The notes beneath the pieces are model-generated. The model saw only the letters and a program-made list of their open reading frames with translations, was not told the DNA's origin and made no database searches. Positions 24,459 through 33,885 of a stretch of 64,000 nucleotides of DNA are shown here, in pieces. This DNA is from Bacillota bacterium (GTDB lineage Bacteria > Bacillota > Clostridia > Acetivibrionales > DTU013): assembly GCA_023433505.1 (NCBI GenBank), contig JAEZCO010000058.1, forward strand, positions 62,001 to 126,000, read 5' to 3'. The position numbers and the translations under genes are program-made. Within the stretch, counting starts at the first letter, position 1; the number at the start of each line of letters is the position of its first letter.

Positions 24459-25481
24459 ATGGCCAGAGCTATCGTTACAAAAACAGAACGCACCGGACGC
24501 GAGAAAGCCGCCATGCTCCTTATTTCCATAGGACCCGAGAGGTCTGCGGAAATATTCAAGCATTTGAAGGAAGATGAGATAGAGCAGCTTACACTTGAAA
24601 TTGCAAATATACGGACCGTCACACCGGAAGAAAAAGAAAAGGTGATGGAGGAATTCTACCAGATATGCCTTGCACAGGAATATATCGCCGAGGGCGGTAT
24701 CGGTTATGCCAAAGAGATCCTGGAAAAAGCCCTCGGTTCTCAAAAAGCACTGGATGTTATCAACAAGCTGACGGTCTCATTACAGGTAAGGCCTTTTGAA
24801 TTTGTCCGGAAGGCAGACCCGTCTCAGCTTTTGAACTTTATACAAAAGGAGCATCCGCAGACAATCGCTTTGATACTTGCGTATCTGAAGCCGCAGCAGG
24901 CTTCGGTAGTACTGGCGGCCCTACCCCAGGACAAGCAGGCGGATGTTGCCAGGCGTATTGCCATCATGGACCGTACGTCCCCTGAAGTCATTAAGGAAGT
25001 AGAACGCATTCTTGAAAAGAATCTCTCCTCCCTTGTTACCGAAGACTTCACTGCAGCCGGTGGTGTACAAGCCATTGTCAATATTTTGAACAGCGTTGAC
25101 AGGGGTACGGAAAAATATATCATGGAAACCCTTGAAATTGAAGATACCGATCTGGCGGAAGAAATCCGAAAAAGAATGTTTGTATTCGAAGATATCCTTA
25201 CCCTGGACAACCGTTCCATTCAGAGGTTCCTCAGAGATGTGGAAAACAATCAGCTTGCCATTGCATTAAAAGGCGCCACCGAAGAAGTGCAAAAGACCAT
25301 CTTCGCAAATATGTCCAAGCGTCTGGCGGAAATGATCCGGGAAGATATAGAATTTATGGGGCCTGTAAGGCTGAAGGACGTTGAAGAGGCCCAGCAGAAG
25401 ATCGTCAATATTATCCGGAAGCTTGAGGATGCCGGCGAGATTGTCATATCCAGGGGCGGAGGCGATGAAATAATTGTATAA
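24459..25481 (+). CDS. fliG: Flagellar motor switch protein FliG
   Basis: FliG couples the MS-ring to the switch and takes the torque from the stator. The 340-residue protein has the N-terminal FliF-binding domain (REKAAMLLISIGPERSAEIFKHL), the middle domain with the EHPQTIALILAYL hydrophobic patch, and the C-terminal charged torque helix (about 285-305). The last codons overlap the fliH start, indicating translational coupling. Confidence 0.96.
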   Translation: MARAIVTKTERTGREKAAMLLISIGPERSAEIFKHLKEDEIEQLTLEIANIRTVTPEEKEKVMEEFYQICLAQEYIAEGGIGYAKEILEKALGSQKALDVINKLTVSLQVRPFEFVRKADPSQLLNFIQKEHPQTIALILAYLKPQQASVVLAALPQDKQADVARRIAIMDRTSPEVIKEVERILEKNLSSLVTEDFTAAGGVQAIVNILNSVDRGTEKYIMETLEIEDTDLAEEIRKRMFVFEDILTLDNRSIQRFLRDVENNQLAIALKGATEEVQKTIFANMSKRLAEMIREDIEFMGPVRLKDVEEAQQKIVNIIRKLEDAGEIVISRGGGDEIIV

Positions 25482-26241
25482 CAAGGTCTTCAAGAATAAT
25501 CAGGTAACCTACGGCATGCCCTTCCAGGTGAGAATACCCGTAGCCCTCCAGAATAGCAGACAGCAGGAGGAATGCCAGGGCATTTTTGTCACACCGGATA
25601 CGGATGAACCTGAAATCACCGAAAAACCTGAAGAAATCATCGAACGAGCCCATGAAGAAGCGGCAATGATCGTAAAGGAAGCAGAATACGAAGCCCGCAG
25701 AATCATGGATGACGCTTATACGGAGGCAAAGGAAAAGGCGGCCGTGATGGAGGAGGAAGCATGGCAAAAAGGCTATTCCGAAGGCATCGCAGCTGCGCAG
25801 AAGGAATGTGAAGTAACCATTGCACAAGCCGAGGAAATAAAAGCGGGCGCACTCATGGAGCATGATGAGGTGCTTGCAGGGATAGAGGCAGAGGTCGTCA
25901 ATCTGATCCTGGATGTTTCAAAAAAGGTCATCGGTTCGGAAATTGCATTAAATAAAGAAAATATGATTTATCTGATCAAACAGGCCATCGAGGGTTGTTC
26001 GAATAAAAACGGCATCCTGCTTAAGGTAGCGCCGGAAGATTATAATTTCCTGATGGCAAACCGTGACAAGCTTTCGGCATACATCGACTGCGCTGACGAA
26101 ATAGAATTGAAGCAGGAAATGTCCTTGAAGCAAGGTGCATGCATGCTGGAAACACCTTTCGGAAATGTGGATGCAGGTGTCCAGACAAAGCTTAAAAAGA
26201 TTGAGGAAGCATTCAGAGAACTGTTGCAAGGTCAAACCTGA
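25474..26241 (+). CDS. fliH: Flagellar export ATPase regulator FliH
   Basis: FliH is the peripheral stalk of the export ATPase and restrains FliI. The 255-residue protein has a long charged coiled coil (about 48-120, rich in EEA, EAEYEA and AKEKA) followed by the V-ATPase E-subunit-like C-terminal domain (about 125-250). The start is TTG at 25474, overlapping the end of fliG by 8 bp behind GGAGG; no better start lies nearby. Confidence 0.88.
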   Translation: MYNKVFKNNQVTYGMPFQVRIPVALQNSRQQEECQGIFVTPDTDEPEITEKPEEIIERAHEEAAMIVKEAEYEARRIMDDAYTEAKEKAAVMEEEAWQKGYSEGIAAAQKECEVTIAQAEEIKAGALMEHDEVLAGIEAEVVNLILDVSKKVIGSEIALNKENMIYLIKQAIEGCSNKNGILLKVAPEDYNFLMANRDKLSAYIDCADEIELKQEMSLKQGACMLETPFGNVDAGVQTKLKKIEEAFRELLQGQT

Positions 26242-26283
26242 AACGGAAAGTAGTATCTTCAGTGCTCCTGAGGGAGATAACTC

Positions 26284-27594
26284 ATGCAGATAAATTTGCA
26301 AAAATATCGTGATATACTGGAACAGTCTGAGTTTTCCGAATATTATGGGCGGGTGTCCAAGGTAGTGGGTCTGACCATCGAATCCGACGGCCCCGAGGTC
26401 AATATCGGGGAGCTTTGCAAGCTCTACGCATCAAAAGGGAATAAAGTCATCTATGCCGAGGTGGTTGGCTTCAAAGACAACAAGGTATTGCTCATGCCCT
26501 TTGGCGACATGAGCGGCATCGGCCCCGGCAATCTGGTAGTCGCTTCAAATTCCATACTGAAGGTTGGCGTAGGCAGGTCGCTTACCGGACGTGTTCTTGA
26601 CGGCATGGGCAATCCCATCGACAATCTGGGTCCTCTCCAAATTGATAAATATTACCCCGTGAACAATACCCCGCCTCACCCTCTTCTGCGAAAAAGGATA
26701 AGCGAGCCGATGGTGCTTGGCGTTAAGGCCATTGACGGGCTTATTACCGTCGGCAAGGGGCAGAGGATAGGAATATTTGCGGGCAGCGGCGTGGGAAAAA
26801 GCACTCTCATCGGTATGATTGCAAGGAATACCAAAGCGGATATCAATGTAATTGCGCTTATCGGAGAAAGAGGCAGAGAGGTCAGGGAGTTCCTGGAAAA
26901 AGATCTTAAGGAAGAAGGCCTTGCCAGATCCGTTGTTATCGTAGCAACATCCGACCAGCCCGCATTAGTAAGGTTAAAGGGCGCTCTCATTGCAACTGCC
27001 GTTGCCGAATATTTCAGAGATCAGGGGAAGGATGTTCTTTTGCTCATGGATTCACTGACCCGGTTTGCAATGGCACAGCGTGAAATTGGTCTGGCAATCG
27101 GGGAGCCTCCTGTTTCAAGAGGCTATACCCCTTCGGTTTTCGGATTGCTGCCCAAGCTTCTGGAACGTTCGGGAAATTCGGAGAAGGGCTCTATTACAGG
27201 ACTTTATTCGGTGCTTGTAGACGGCGATGACATGACGGAGCCTGTAACGGATACGGCCAGAGGAATTCTTGACGGACATATTGTTCTTTCCAGGTCCCTG
27301 GCGCACCGGAACCATTATCCGGCAATTGAAGTGCTGGAAAGCATAAGCCGTGTAATGTCCGATGTTATTTCTCCCGAGCACAAAAAGCTTGCGGGCGAAG
27401 TCAAAAAAGCGCTGGCTGTTTATAAGGATGCGGAGGATCTGATCAATATCGGAGCCTATGTTAAGGGCAGCAACGAAAAGATTGACTATTCCATCAGTGT
27501 CATAGACAACATACTGAGCTTTCTTCAGCAGGAAACCCACGAGAAGCTGACCTTCGAAGAGATCCTGGAGATATTGGGCAGAGTATTGAAATGA
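26284..27594 (+). CDS. fliI: Flagellum-specific export ATPase FliI
   Basis: FliI is the hexameric ATPase that energises loading of flagellar export substrates. The 436-residue protein resembles F1-beta: Walker A FAGSGVGKSTLIGMIA (about 164-179), GERGREVREFLE, Walker B VLLLMDSLTRFAMAQREIG and the PSVFGLLPKLLERSG segment. It follows fliH by 42 bp behind GAGGGAG. A palindromic repeat of 98 bp separates it from fliJ. Confidence 0.97.
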   Translation: MQINLQKYRDILEQSEFSEYYGRVSKVVGLTIESDGPEVNIGELCKLYASKGNKVIYAEVVGFKDNKVLLMPFGDMSGIGPGNLVVASNSILKVGVGRSLTGRVLDGMGNPIDNLGPLQIDKYYPVNNTPPHPLLRKRISEPMVLGVKAIDGLITVGKGQRIGIFAGSGVGKSTLIGMIARNTKADINVIALIGERGREVREFLEKDLKEEGLARSVVIVATSDQPALVRLKGALIATAVAEYFRDQGKDVLLLMDSLTRFAMAQREIGLAIGEPPVSRGYTPSVFGLLPKLLERSGNSEKGSITGLYSVLVDGDDMTEPVTDTARGILDGHIVLSRSLAHRNHYPAIEVLESISRVMSDVISPEHKKLAGEVKKALAVYKDAEDLINIGAYVKGSNEKIDYSISVIDNILSFLQQETHEKLTFEEILEILGRVLK

Positions 27595-27616
27595 GTAGGT
27601 TAAATAATGCTTTAGG

Positions 27617-27714
27617 AGTACTGCAAATATTACTTCCCGTTTTTCTGAAAATGACGGCGCTCCAAGACTGCGTTTTCAGAAATCTATACGGGAAGTTATA
27701 TTTGCACCAGTACT
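27617..27714. repeat. Dispersed palindromic element, copy 2 (fliI-fliJ)
   Basis: This 98-bp palindrome has outer arms AGTACTGCAAATATTACTTC (27617 onwards) and ACGGGAAGTTATATTTGCAC (27688 onwards, ending CAGTACT), and inner arms TTCTGAAAA / TTTTCAGAA. It inserts between two genes that are normally nearly contiguous. Arms are shared with copies at 7246-7339, about 38795-38818, 56114-56177 and 59946-59966. Confidence 0.65.
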
Positions 27715-27742
27715 TTGGGAGTACTGGAGGAGCGGAGGGTTC

Positions 27743-28201
27743 ATGGCGAAATTCAATTTTAAGCTTCAAACGCTTTTAAAAGTAAAAATGCAACTGGAGG
27801 ATAACCTTAAGAATGATCTGGGGAAGGCCATGTACAAGCTTGAAGAGGAAAAAGCCAAGCTGCGCCGGCTTGAATTTGAGAAAAACCGCAATATCTTTGA
27901 ATTCAATCAAAAAAGCCAAAAGACCACGGTCAAAAATCTTATTCAGTTCAATCACTATCTGTCCTTTCTGGCAGCAAAAATTCTGGATCAAAAAGAAAAT
28001 ATTAACTTAGCTTCACAGAATGTCGATACAATTAGAGAAGAATTGATAAAAATCGTCAAAGAACGCGAAATTCTTGATAAGCTGAAGGAAAAGAAATACG
28101 GTTTATACCAGAAAGAACAGTTGAAGGATGAACAGCGTTTAATTGATGAGGTCGTAAGCTTCAAGGAAATTCACCGGCATACGGGAGAGGAAAATGGCTA
28201 A
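27743..28201 (+). CDS. fliJ: Flagellar export chaperone FliJ
   Basis: FliJ is the central stalk of the export ATPase and escorts chaperones. The 152-residue protein is almost entirely coiled coil, as the family is (FKLQTLLKVKMQLEDNLKND near the start, a typical FliJ opening). It sits after fliI and overlaps the next gene by 8 bp. Sequence conservation in FliJ is low, so the call rests on position, length and helical pattern. Confidence 0.88.
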   Translation: MAKFNFKLQTLLKVKMQLEDNLKNDLGKAMYKLEEEKAKLRRLEFEKNRNIFEFNQKSQKTTVKNLIQFNHYLSFLAAKILDQKENINLASQNVDTIREELIKIVKEREILDKLKEKKYGLYQKEQLKDEQRLIDEVVSFKEIHRHTGEENG

Positions 28202-29021
28202 AGACAAAAAAGGCGTCATGCAGTCAAAGGGTGGGTCAGCCGGCAGCGAAAGCGGTTCAAAAAGAAAAAGCATGCTGTTTACATTGCTCACCTTTTTTGT
28301 TGCGCTTCTGGTCATTGGGATTATATTGGGCGGCGCGTTCTATTTTGTCATTCACAATAATGTCAACGGCCTTGGCGAAAAGTACAGAAAAACGATCCAG
28401 AACATCCCGATAGCCCGGATGGCGTTACCAGTGGTTGCAGACCCGCTGGACCCCCAGTACATGACGGCAGATGAAATAACGGCAAAATACAAGGAATTCA
28501 GGGAAAAAAACGAGGTATTAAGCAAGCTCTACGAGGAATCGGAAAAAAAACAAACCGAATTGCAAAAATACAAGGACGAGTATGAGCAGAACAAGGCTGA
28601 AAACGAAAAAACAGCCCAGGAATTAAAGGACCGTACCTCCTTGCTGGAGGAAGAGCAGGCAAAGCTGGATGAGCTGAAAAAGAAAATTGACGAGCTTATC
28701 GCCAACGGTGATAAACAAGGCCTCAAGGAATATTTTGAGACGATAAATCCGGAGCTGGCAAAGCAGGTATATGCCGAGGTTGTAAAGCAGCAACAGATAG
28801 ATGAAAATGCCAAAAAATTCGCACAAATATACGAAGCCATGGACGCGTCCGCTGCCGCGCAAATATTTGAGGCAATGGGAAATGCAAAAATCGAGTTGGT
28901 GGCCCAAACCTTGAAAAATATAAAGAAAGAAAAGACAGCCGAAATCCTGGCGGCGATGACGCCGGCATTTGCGTCAAAGCTTACGGAAAAACTGGACGAA
29001 CTATATAAAACAATTAACTGA
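28194..29021 (+). CDS. MotE-like flagellar membrane protein
   Basis: The 275-residue protein has a short cytoplasmic tail, one membrane segment (about 29-54), a long charged coiled coil (about 105-175) and a C-terminal MgtE N-domain-like helical repeat (about 200-272: IYEAMDASAAAQIFEAMGNA, then EILAAMTPAFASKLTEKL). This matches the MotE/YlxF group found between fliJ and fliK in Firmicutes, proposed to chaperone or stabilise the stator or export apparatus. It is translationally coupled to fliJ by an 8-bp overlap. Confidence 0.78.
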   Translation: MAKDKKGVMQSKGGSAGSESGSKRKSMLFTLLTFFVALLVIGIILGGAFYFVIHNNVNGLGEKYRKTIQNIPIARMALPVVADPLDPQYMTADEITAKYKEFREKNEVLSKLYEESEKKQTELQKYKDEYEQNKAENEKTAQELKDRTSLLEEEQAKLDELKKKIDELIANGDKQGLKEYFETINPELAKQVYAEVVKQQQIDENAKKFAQIYEAMDASAAAQIFEAMGNAKIELVAQTLKNIKKEKTAEILAAMTPAFASKLTEKLDELYKTIN

Positions 29022-29100
29022 TTATTAACGGAAATAGAGCCTGCAGGTAAACTGCAGACTTTATGATATAAAAGTAAAAGGATGAAAGGAGGTGAAAAAA

Positions 29101-30645
29101 ATGGTGATGAATCATCAGATTACCGGTCTGAATTTAGGATTTCCCTTGGCGGACACCGGCACATCCATCCAGGATAAAAAAGCTGAAAATGTTGTTTCCT
29201 TTAAGGATTTCCTTAACAATAGCACAAGAGCGGAGGATACGGTTAAAAGCAGCCCTGTTCGAAGTTCAAGCCAGCGGAAGGATGATAAAAACAGCATCAA
29301 CAGTGCGGATGATCATGTAAAGTATCAGACTTTCAAGGAAGTGCAGAAAGGAATGAAAACTGATGCCCGGAAAGCCATGATTCAAGGGAAAATGGCGCCG
29401 GTTGAAGATAACGGTGCAGGAAGTGAAGCCGGGAAAACCGAGGAGGATCCCTCAAATTCCCAAAAGGCGGAGGTTATACTCAATTGTATGGCCCAGGTCA
29501 TGGGAATCAAAGCGGACGATCTTGCCAAGCTGCTTGAATCCGCCGGGATCAAGGCTGAAGAGCTGGCGTCCATATCCGGATCGAACGCTCTTCAGACAAA
29601 ATTGGCGCAAGCATTGGGTCTTGATGAGAAAATGGGTGGCACCCTTGGGAAAATACTCAAGCTTATTGATACCCAGGTGGAAGATACTCTCTCGAAGTTG
29701 CTTCAGGACGGAAACAACGGTAAAATCCAACAGGCAGTGACAGGTGAAAGCGCTGGCAATGCTTCCAAAACTAACGCCGATACCCCAGGAATTTCCGACT
29801 TACTACTGCAGTTCAGAAGTAAACTGAAGGAAATGGGTGAAAAGCTGGAGAAAAATGATGCAGCCCTGGTACAGGAAATATCCTTCAAAATTCAACCGGT
29901 CCTGAACAATATGTCTGCAATGCAGAAATCCGCGGTAAATCCAACAGGAACCGATGAATTGGCCGAGACGGACACCGGAGTGGGAGAAGATACGGTAAAT
30001 TCAGTTGAGGCAAAGGAAGACGGTCCCGCTCGTTCTGAAAGTAAATCCGATAAAGCTGCAGAATCTGATGCCGTAATCCCGCAGCAGGCGTTATCTCAAC
30101 CTGAAGCGAAGGAAACAGCTCAAGCCTTCGGAAATATAATAAACCAGCTTCAGGGGAAAGAGCCGGATGCAAGTACGGATGATTTAAATGTAAAGTTGCC
30201 TGTGACAGGAAAAGAAATTCTCAACCAGGTAATTGAAAAGGCCAAGGTAGTATTAACCGCCGACAAATCGGAAATGGTTATGGAGCTTAAGCCCGAAAGC
30301 CTCGGAAAGCTGTCGTTGAAAGTGGTCACTGAGCAGGGAATCGTAATGGCCAAGTTTGTCGCTGAAAATCAGCAGGTTAAGCAGGTTCTTGAAACCAATA
30401 TGCAGCTTTTGAAAGATTCAATGGAAAAGCAGGGGCTCAACGTACAGGGCTTCAGTGTATCGGTCAGACAGGAGTCGCAAGGCGGCCAAAGCGGATATAA
30501 CAATCGTGATGGAGGCAGCCGAAGGATATCAGAGGTACAAATGCCCGGAAGCAGCAGAATATATGCGGATGCGGCGCATATTGAAAGACTTCAGCGTATC
30601 AATCCGTACAAGCAGGATGGAAATACCATTAATCTTACGGCATAG
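29101..30645 (+). CDS. fliK: Flagellar hook-length control protein FliK
   Basis: FliK measures the hook and switches export from hook to filament substrates. The 514-residue protein has a long low-complexity, charged N-terminal part (about 1-370) and the conserved Flg_hook domain (about 380-460) with MVMELKPESLGKLSLKV and VMAKFVAENQQVKQVLETN. The ATG at 29101 is chosen because AAAGGAGG (29086-29093) lies 7 nt upstream; a GTG at 29092 falls inside that site. FlgD follows 11 bp later. Confidence 0.9.
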   Translation: MVMNHQITGLNLGFPLADTGTSIQDKKAENVVSFKDFLNNSTRAEDTVKSSPVRSSSQRKDDKNSINSADDHVKYQTFKEVQKGMKTDARKAMIQGKMAPVEDNGAGSEAGKTEEDPSNSQKAEVILNCMAQVMGIKADDLAKLLESAGIKAEELASISGSNALQTKLAQALGLDEKMGGTLGKILKLIDTQVEDTLSKLLQDGNNGKIQQAVTGESAGNASKTNADTPGISDLLLQFRSKLKEMGEKLEKNDAALVQEISFKIQPVLNNMSAMQKSAVNPTGTDELAETDTGVGEDTVNSVEAKEDGPARSESKSDKAAESDAVIPQQALSQPEAKETAQAFGNIINQLQGKEPDASTDDLNVKLPVTGKEILNQVIEKAKVVLTADKSEMVMELKPESLGKLSLKVVTEQGIVMAKFVAENQQVKQVLETNMQLLKDSMEKQGLNVQGFSVSVRQESQGGQSGYNNRDGGSRRISEVQMPGSSRIYADAAHIERLQRINPYKQDGNTINLTA

Positions 30646-30656
30646 GAGGGGAAAGA

Positions 30657-31565
30657 ATGAGTTCGACAAGTGCGGTGTCAGGTCAAAAAACAATACAGCA
30701 GATCATTGATGAGACCTCAGACAAAAAAAACGAACGTAATACCGGCGAACTGGGCAAGGATGATTTTCTTAACCTTCTTGTGACACAGCTCAGGTATCAG
30801 GACCCGCTGAATCCTACGGACGATAAGGAATTTATCGGGCAAATGGCGCAGTTCAGCTCCCTGGAACAAATGAAGAATATGAACGACAGTTTTTCCGCCA
30901 CAAAAGGCTTTGCTCTGATAGGTAAAAATATATCAGCTACGATTGTTGACAGTACCACAAAAAAAACGACGCCCATATCCGGTACCGTTACAAATGTTAA
31001 ACTGTCTGAGGGTAAGGTATATTTGGTGGTTAAGGGCCAGGATGTTCCGATCGAAAGCGTTACGGATGTATCAGAAGACCAATGGAATTCGCAATCCAAT
31101 CTTGCGGCATACACAAATCTTATAGGCTTCAATGTAGACGGCCTTGCGTATGATCCCAGCAACGGCAGCATGATAAGTGTCAGCGGGCTTGTGAAGGCGA
31201 TACAAAAAGGAGTATATGAAGATTACGCGGTAATGGACGGTGTAAAAGTAGAGATATCCGAACTGGTTGAGGATACTCATTCGACGGACCCGGATCATGT
31301 GAAGAATGCGCTGCAGGAAGCTAAGAGCAGCGGAAAAGCGATTGATTTCTATATCGTGGACAGGAACACAGGGTATAAGGTTCCGGTGACTGCTACCATC
31401 AAGAGCCTTGATTTTACCGGCGGAAAGATTTCCGCAACCGTTGACGGCTTAAGGGTACCGGTCGAAGGAATAACCAATATAACAAAACCAAAAGAAACGG
31501 GAGCTACTGGAACAGATACAGGTTCGAAAGAAAACAATCCGGTAAATGATCAGGCAGGTGTTTGA
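30657..31565 (+). CDS. flgD: Flagellar hook-capping protein FlgD
   Basis: FlgD caps the growing hook and directs FlgE assembly. The 302-residue protein has the N-terminal FlgD motif (LGKDDFLNLLVTQLRYQDPL and FIGQMAQFSSLEQM, about 30-75), then two repeated beta-rich modules (about 95-180 and 215-275) with SGTVTNVKLSEGKVYLVVKG and a related second copy. It follows fliK behind AGGAGGGG. Confidence 0.93.
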   Translation: MSSTSAVSGQKTIQQIIDETSDKKNERNTGELGKDDFLNLLVTQLRYQDPLNPTDDKEFIGQMAQFSSLEQMKNMNDSFSATKGFALIGKNISATIVDSTTKKTTPISGTVTNVKLSEGKVYLVVKGQDVPIESVTDVSEDQWNSQSNLAAYTNLIGFNVDGLAYDPSNGSMISVSGLVKAIQKGVYEDYAVMDGVKVEISELVEDTHSTDPDHVKNALQEAKSSGKAIDFYIVDRNTGYKVPVTATIKSLDFTGGKISATVDGLRVPVEGITNITKPKETGATGTDTGSKENNPVNDQAGV

Positions 31566-31566
31566 A

Positions 31567-31950
31567 ATGGTTGTAAATAACTTTAAGGGCAACATAAACG
31601 GAATTAACGGTATTCCTTCAATAAATACCCAGAGGCCGGTGGTTAAACAGAACAGCGGTTTCGAGAGCGTGCTGCAGAAGACCATCAGCGACAGCGAAGG
31701 CTTAAAATTTTCCAAGCATGCCGAGCTCAGGCTCCAGGCCAGGAATATCAATCTGACAGCCGCGCAGAAGGAAAAAATGAACGCAGCGGTAGCCAAAGCT
31801 GAAGCCAAAGGAGTCAAGGATTCCCTGGTATTGATGGATAACATGGCATTTGTTGTGAACGTCCGCAACAAAACGGTGATAACGGCAGCGAATAACAACG
31901 AGCTGAAGGAAAACGTATTCACAAACATCGATGGAGCTGTAATCGTTTAA
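31567..31950 (+). CDS. Flagellar operon protein, TIGR02530 family
   Basis: This 127-residue protein matches the conserved clostridial/bacillar flagellar-operon family between flgD and flgE (FESVLQKTISDSEGLKFSKH, then AELRLQARNINL and NMAFVVNVRNKTVITA). Its function is not defined; a role in hook assembly or its control is inferred from position. The ATG at 31567 follows AGGTG and nearly abuts the flgD stop; the upstream in-frame ATG at 31546 has no ribosome binding site. Confidence 0.8.
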   Translation: MVVNNFKGNINGINGIPSINTQRPVVKQNSGFESVLQKTISDSEGLKFSKHAELRLQARNINLTAAQKEKMNAAVAKAEAKGVKDSLVLMDNMAFVVNVRNKTVITAANNNELKENVFTNIDGAVIV

Positions 31951-32070
31951 CAATTAGCAGCCGGACCCTTTCGGGAGGCTGAGCGTCCTTGATCGACAGA
32001 TAGGACGAAACCATGCAGAATCGTGAGAGCCAGGCTTGTCACGATTGGAAGAAGGAGGTCATATAAACAT

Positions 32071-33411
32071 ATGATGAGATCAATGTTCTCCGGTGTGTCA
32101 GGTTTGAGAGCACACCAATCAAGAATGGACGTAATCGGCAACAATGTTGCAAACGTCAACACCGTAGGTTTTAAATCCGGAAGGGTAACCTTTCAGGAAA
32201 TATTCGCACAGACCTTAAGGGGCGCAAGCGCGCCGGATGCTGCAACAGGAAGAGGCGGTACAAATCCTATGCAGGTAGGTCTGGGGCTTGGCGTAGGGGC
32301 GATAGACACGATCATGACCAGAGGAAGTCTGCAGAGGACGGATAACCCTACCGACCTTTCCATTGAAGGGGAAGGCTTCTTTATAGTTAAAGGCGGTTCC
32401 GGCGATACCTTCCGGTTTACAAGAGCGGGAAATTTTGGCTTGGACAAGCTGGGCAACCTGGTAACAGGTAGCGGCATGAACGTATACGGCTGGCAGGCTT
32501 ATGACCGGAATACCGATGGGACCTATAAGTTTGATACTGAACTCCCCATAGAACCCATTAATTTGTACTCGGATGTCCATAATAAAAACAAAATGATGAT
32601 ATCTGCGAAAGCAACTCAGAATATTGTACTTTCTGGTAATCTTGACTCATCCAAAGCAGTTAATTCGGCAGTATCTACTGCAAATGCACAGTTTACCGTT
32701 CCAATGACTGTATATGATTCGCTGGGCAATGACTATAAGATAAACATACTCTTCCAGAAAACTGCTCAAGGGACTGAAACACCTCCCGCAAGCACTACAT
32801 GGACATGGACTATTCCCAACGATACAGCGACTCCATCTACATATTCAGTTACAATGCCGACAACACCTTTGCCTACGATAACTTTTGACCAAAATGGGCA
32901 AATAACATCCTCTACTGCTACATTACAGGATGTTGTAATTACTCCCAAGGCGGCGGCAGCAGTAATGAATGTAAAGCTTGACTTCTCCAAACTGACGATG
33001 TACGCGGCTGACAGTTCTGTGAAGCCGACGAACATCGACGGTTACTCCACAGGGAATCTGGTAACCTTCAATATAGGTTCGGACGGCATAATTACCGGTA
33101 TATACAGCAATGGCCAGCAGCAGCCCCTCGGCATGGTAGCGCTGGCAGGCTTTGAGAATCCGGCCGGTTTGCAGAAGGTAGGCGACAACATGTACATACC
33201 GACCACCAACTCCGGTGATTTCAAGAAAGCTTTAAAAGCCGGCTCGGAGGGTGTAGGCACATTAAATCCCGGAACCCTTGAAATGTCCAATGTGGATCTG
33301 TCAAAGGAATTTACCGACATGATTATCACACAGAGAGGGTTCCAGGCAAACAGCCGTATCATTACAACCTCGGATGAAATGCTGCAGGAATTGGTAAATC
33401 TAAAGAGGTAA
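32071..33411 (+). CDS. flgE: Flagellar hook protein FlgE
   Basis: FlgE is the structural subunit of the hook. The 446-residue protein starts with the rod/hook signature SMFSGVSGLRAHQSRMDVIG NNVANVNTVGFK and ends with the C-terminal coiled-coil motif DMIITQRGFQANSRIITTSD EMLQELVNLKR. The central domain (about 150-330) is the exposed variable part. The ATG at 32071 follows AAGGAGG (12 nt); the frame remains open upstream to 32023 but without a site. Confidence 0.95.
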   Translation: MMRSMFSGVSGLRAHQSRMDVIGNNVANVNTVGFKSGRVTFQEIFAQTLRGASAPDAATGRGGTNPMQVGLGLGVGAIDTIMTRGSLQRTDNPTDLSIEGEGFFIVKGGSGDTFRFTRAGNFGLDKLGNLVTGSGMNVYGWQAYDRNTDGTYKFDTELPIEPINLYSDVHNKNKMMISAKATQNIVLSGNLDSSKAVNSAVSTANAQFTVPMTVYDSLGNDYKINILFQKTAQGTETPPASTTWTWTIPNDTATPSTYSVTMPTTPLPTITFDQNGQITSSTATLQDVVITPKAAAAVMNVKLDFSKLTMYAADSSVKPTNIDGYSTGNLVTFNIGSDGIITGIYSNGQQQPLGMVALAGFENPAGLQKVGDNMYIPTTNSGDFKKALKAGSEGVGTLNPGTLEMSNVDLSKEFTDMIITQRGFQANSRIITTSDEMLQELVNLKR

Positions 33412-33449
33412 AGTATTGATTGCCGTTGGCAATTGTATGTTGAAAAGCT

Positions 33450-33528
33450 GTAGGAGCGGTAACTGACTGCCCGCCTATGCGGGTATGGGTTATACTTTAC
33501 CAGGCAGGCGGCCAATGGCCGCTCCTAC
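33450..33528. repeat. REP-like hairpin after flgE
   Basis: GTAGGAGCGG (33450-33459) is the exact reverse complement of 33519-33528, enclosing a second short hairpin (CCCGCCTATGCGGG). Palindromes with TAGGAGCGG...CCGCTCCTA ends are familiar as bacterial intergenic repeats. There is no T-run, so it is not a normal terminator. Confidence 0.6.
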
Positions 33529-33630
33529 GGAATAATCCGGCAACCGACGGCCATATACGGCATATACCCTAAGCTGACAGGGTACGCTAAAATTAGAATT
33601 TATCTATTGAGTTTTCGAGGTAAAAATATT

Positions 33631-33834
33631 ATGATAAAGCTAACCAGGTTTAACGGATCGGTTTTTGTCCTGAACTGCGAGTTGATAGAAACTGTCGAAG
33701 CAACGCCGGATACGGTCATTTCGACAATACACGGAAAGAAATATACCTGCCTGGAAAACGTGGATAAAGTGATCCAAGAAATTGTCGAATACAAAGGCAA
33801 GATACGACTAGTCAGCCGTTTACACCAAGGATAA
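33631..33834 (+). CDS. flbD: Flagellar FlbD-family protein
   Basis: This 67-residue protein matches the small Firmicutes FlbD family: MIKLTRFNGSVFVLNCELIE, then TPDTVISTIHGKKYTCLENV and a C-terminal helix. It sits between flgE and fliL, where the family always occurs in flagellar operons. Function is unknown and it should not be confused with the Caulobacter regulator FlbD. The ATG at 33631 follows GAGGT; a TTG at 33607 would start upstream of that site. Confidence 0.85.
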   Translation: MIKLTRFNGSVFVLNCELIETVEATPDTVISTIHGKKYTCLENVDKVIQEIVEYKGKIRLVSRLHQG

Positions 33835-33885
33835 GGTGTTCAGAGCAGCTCAAAAGGCATGTTCTGCAAAGACATGGAGGATAGA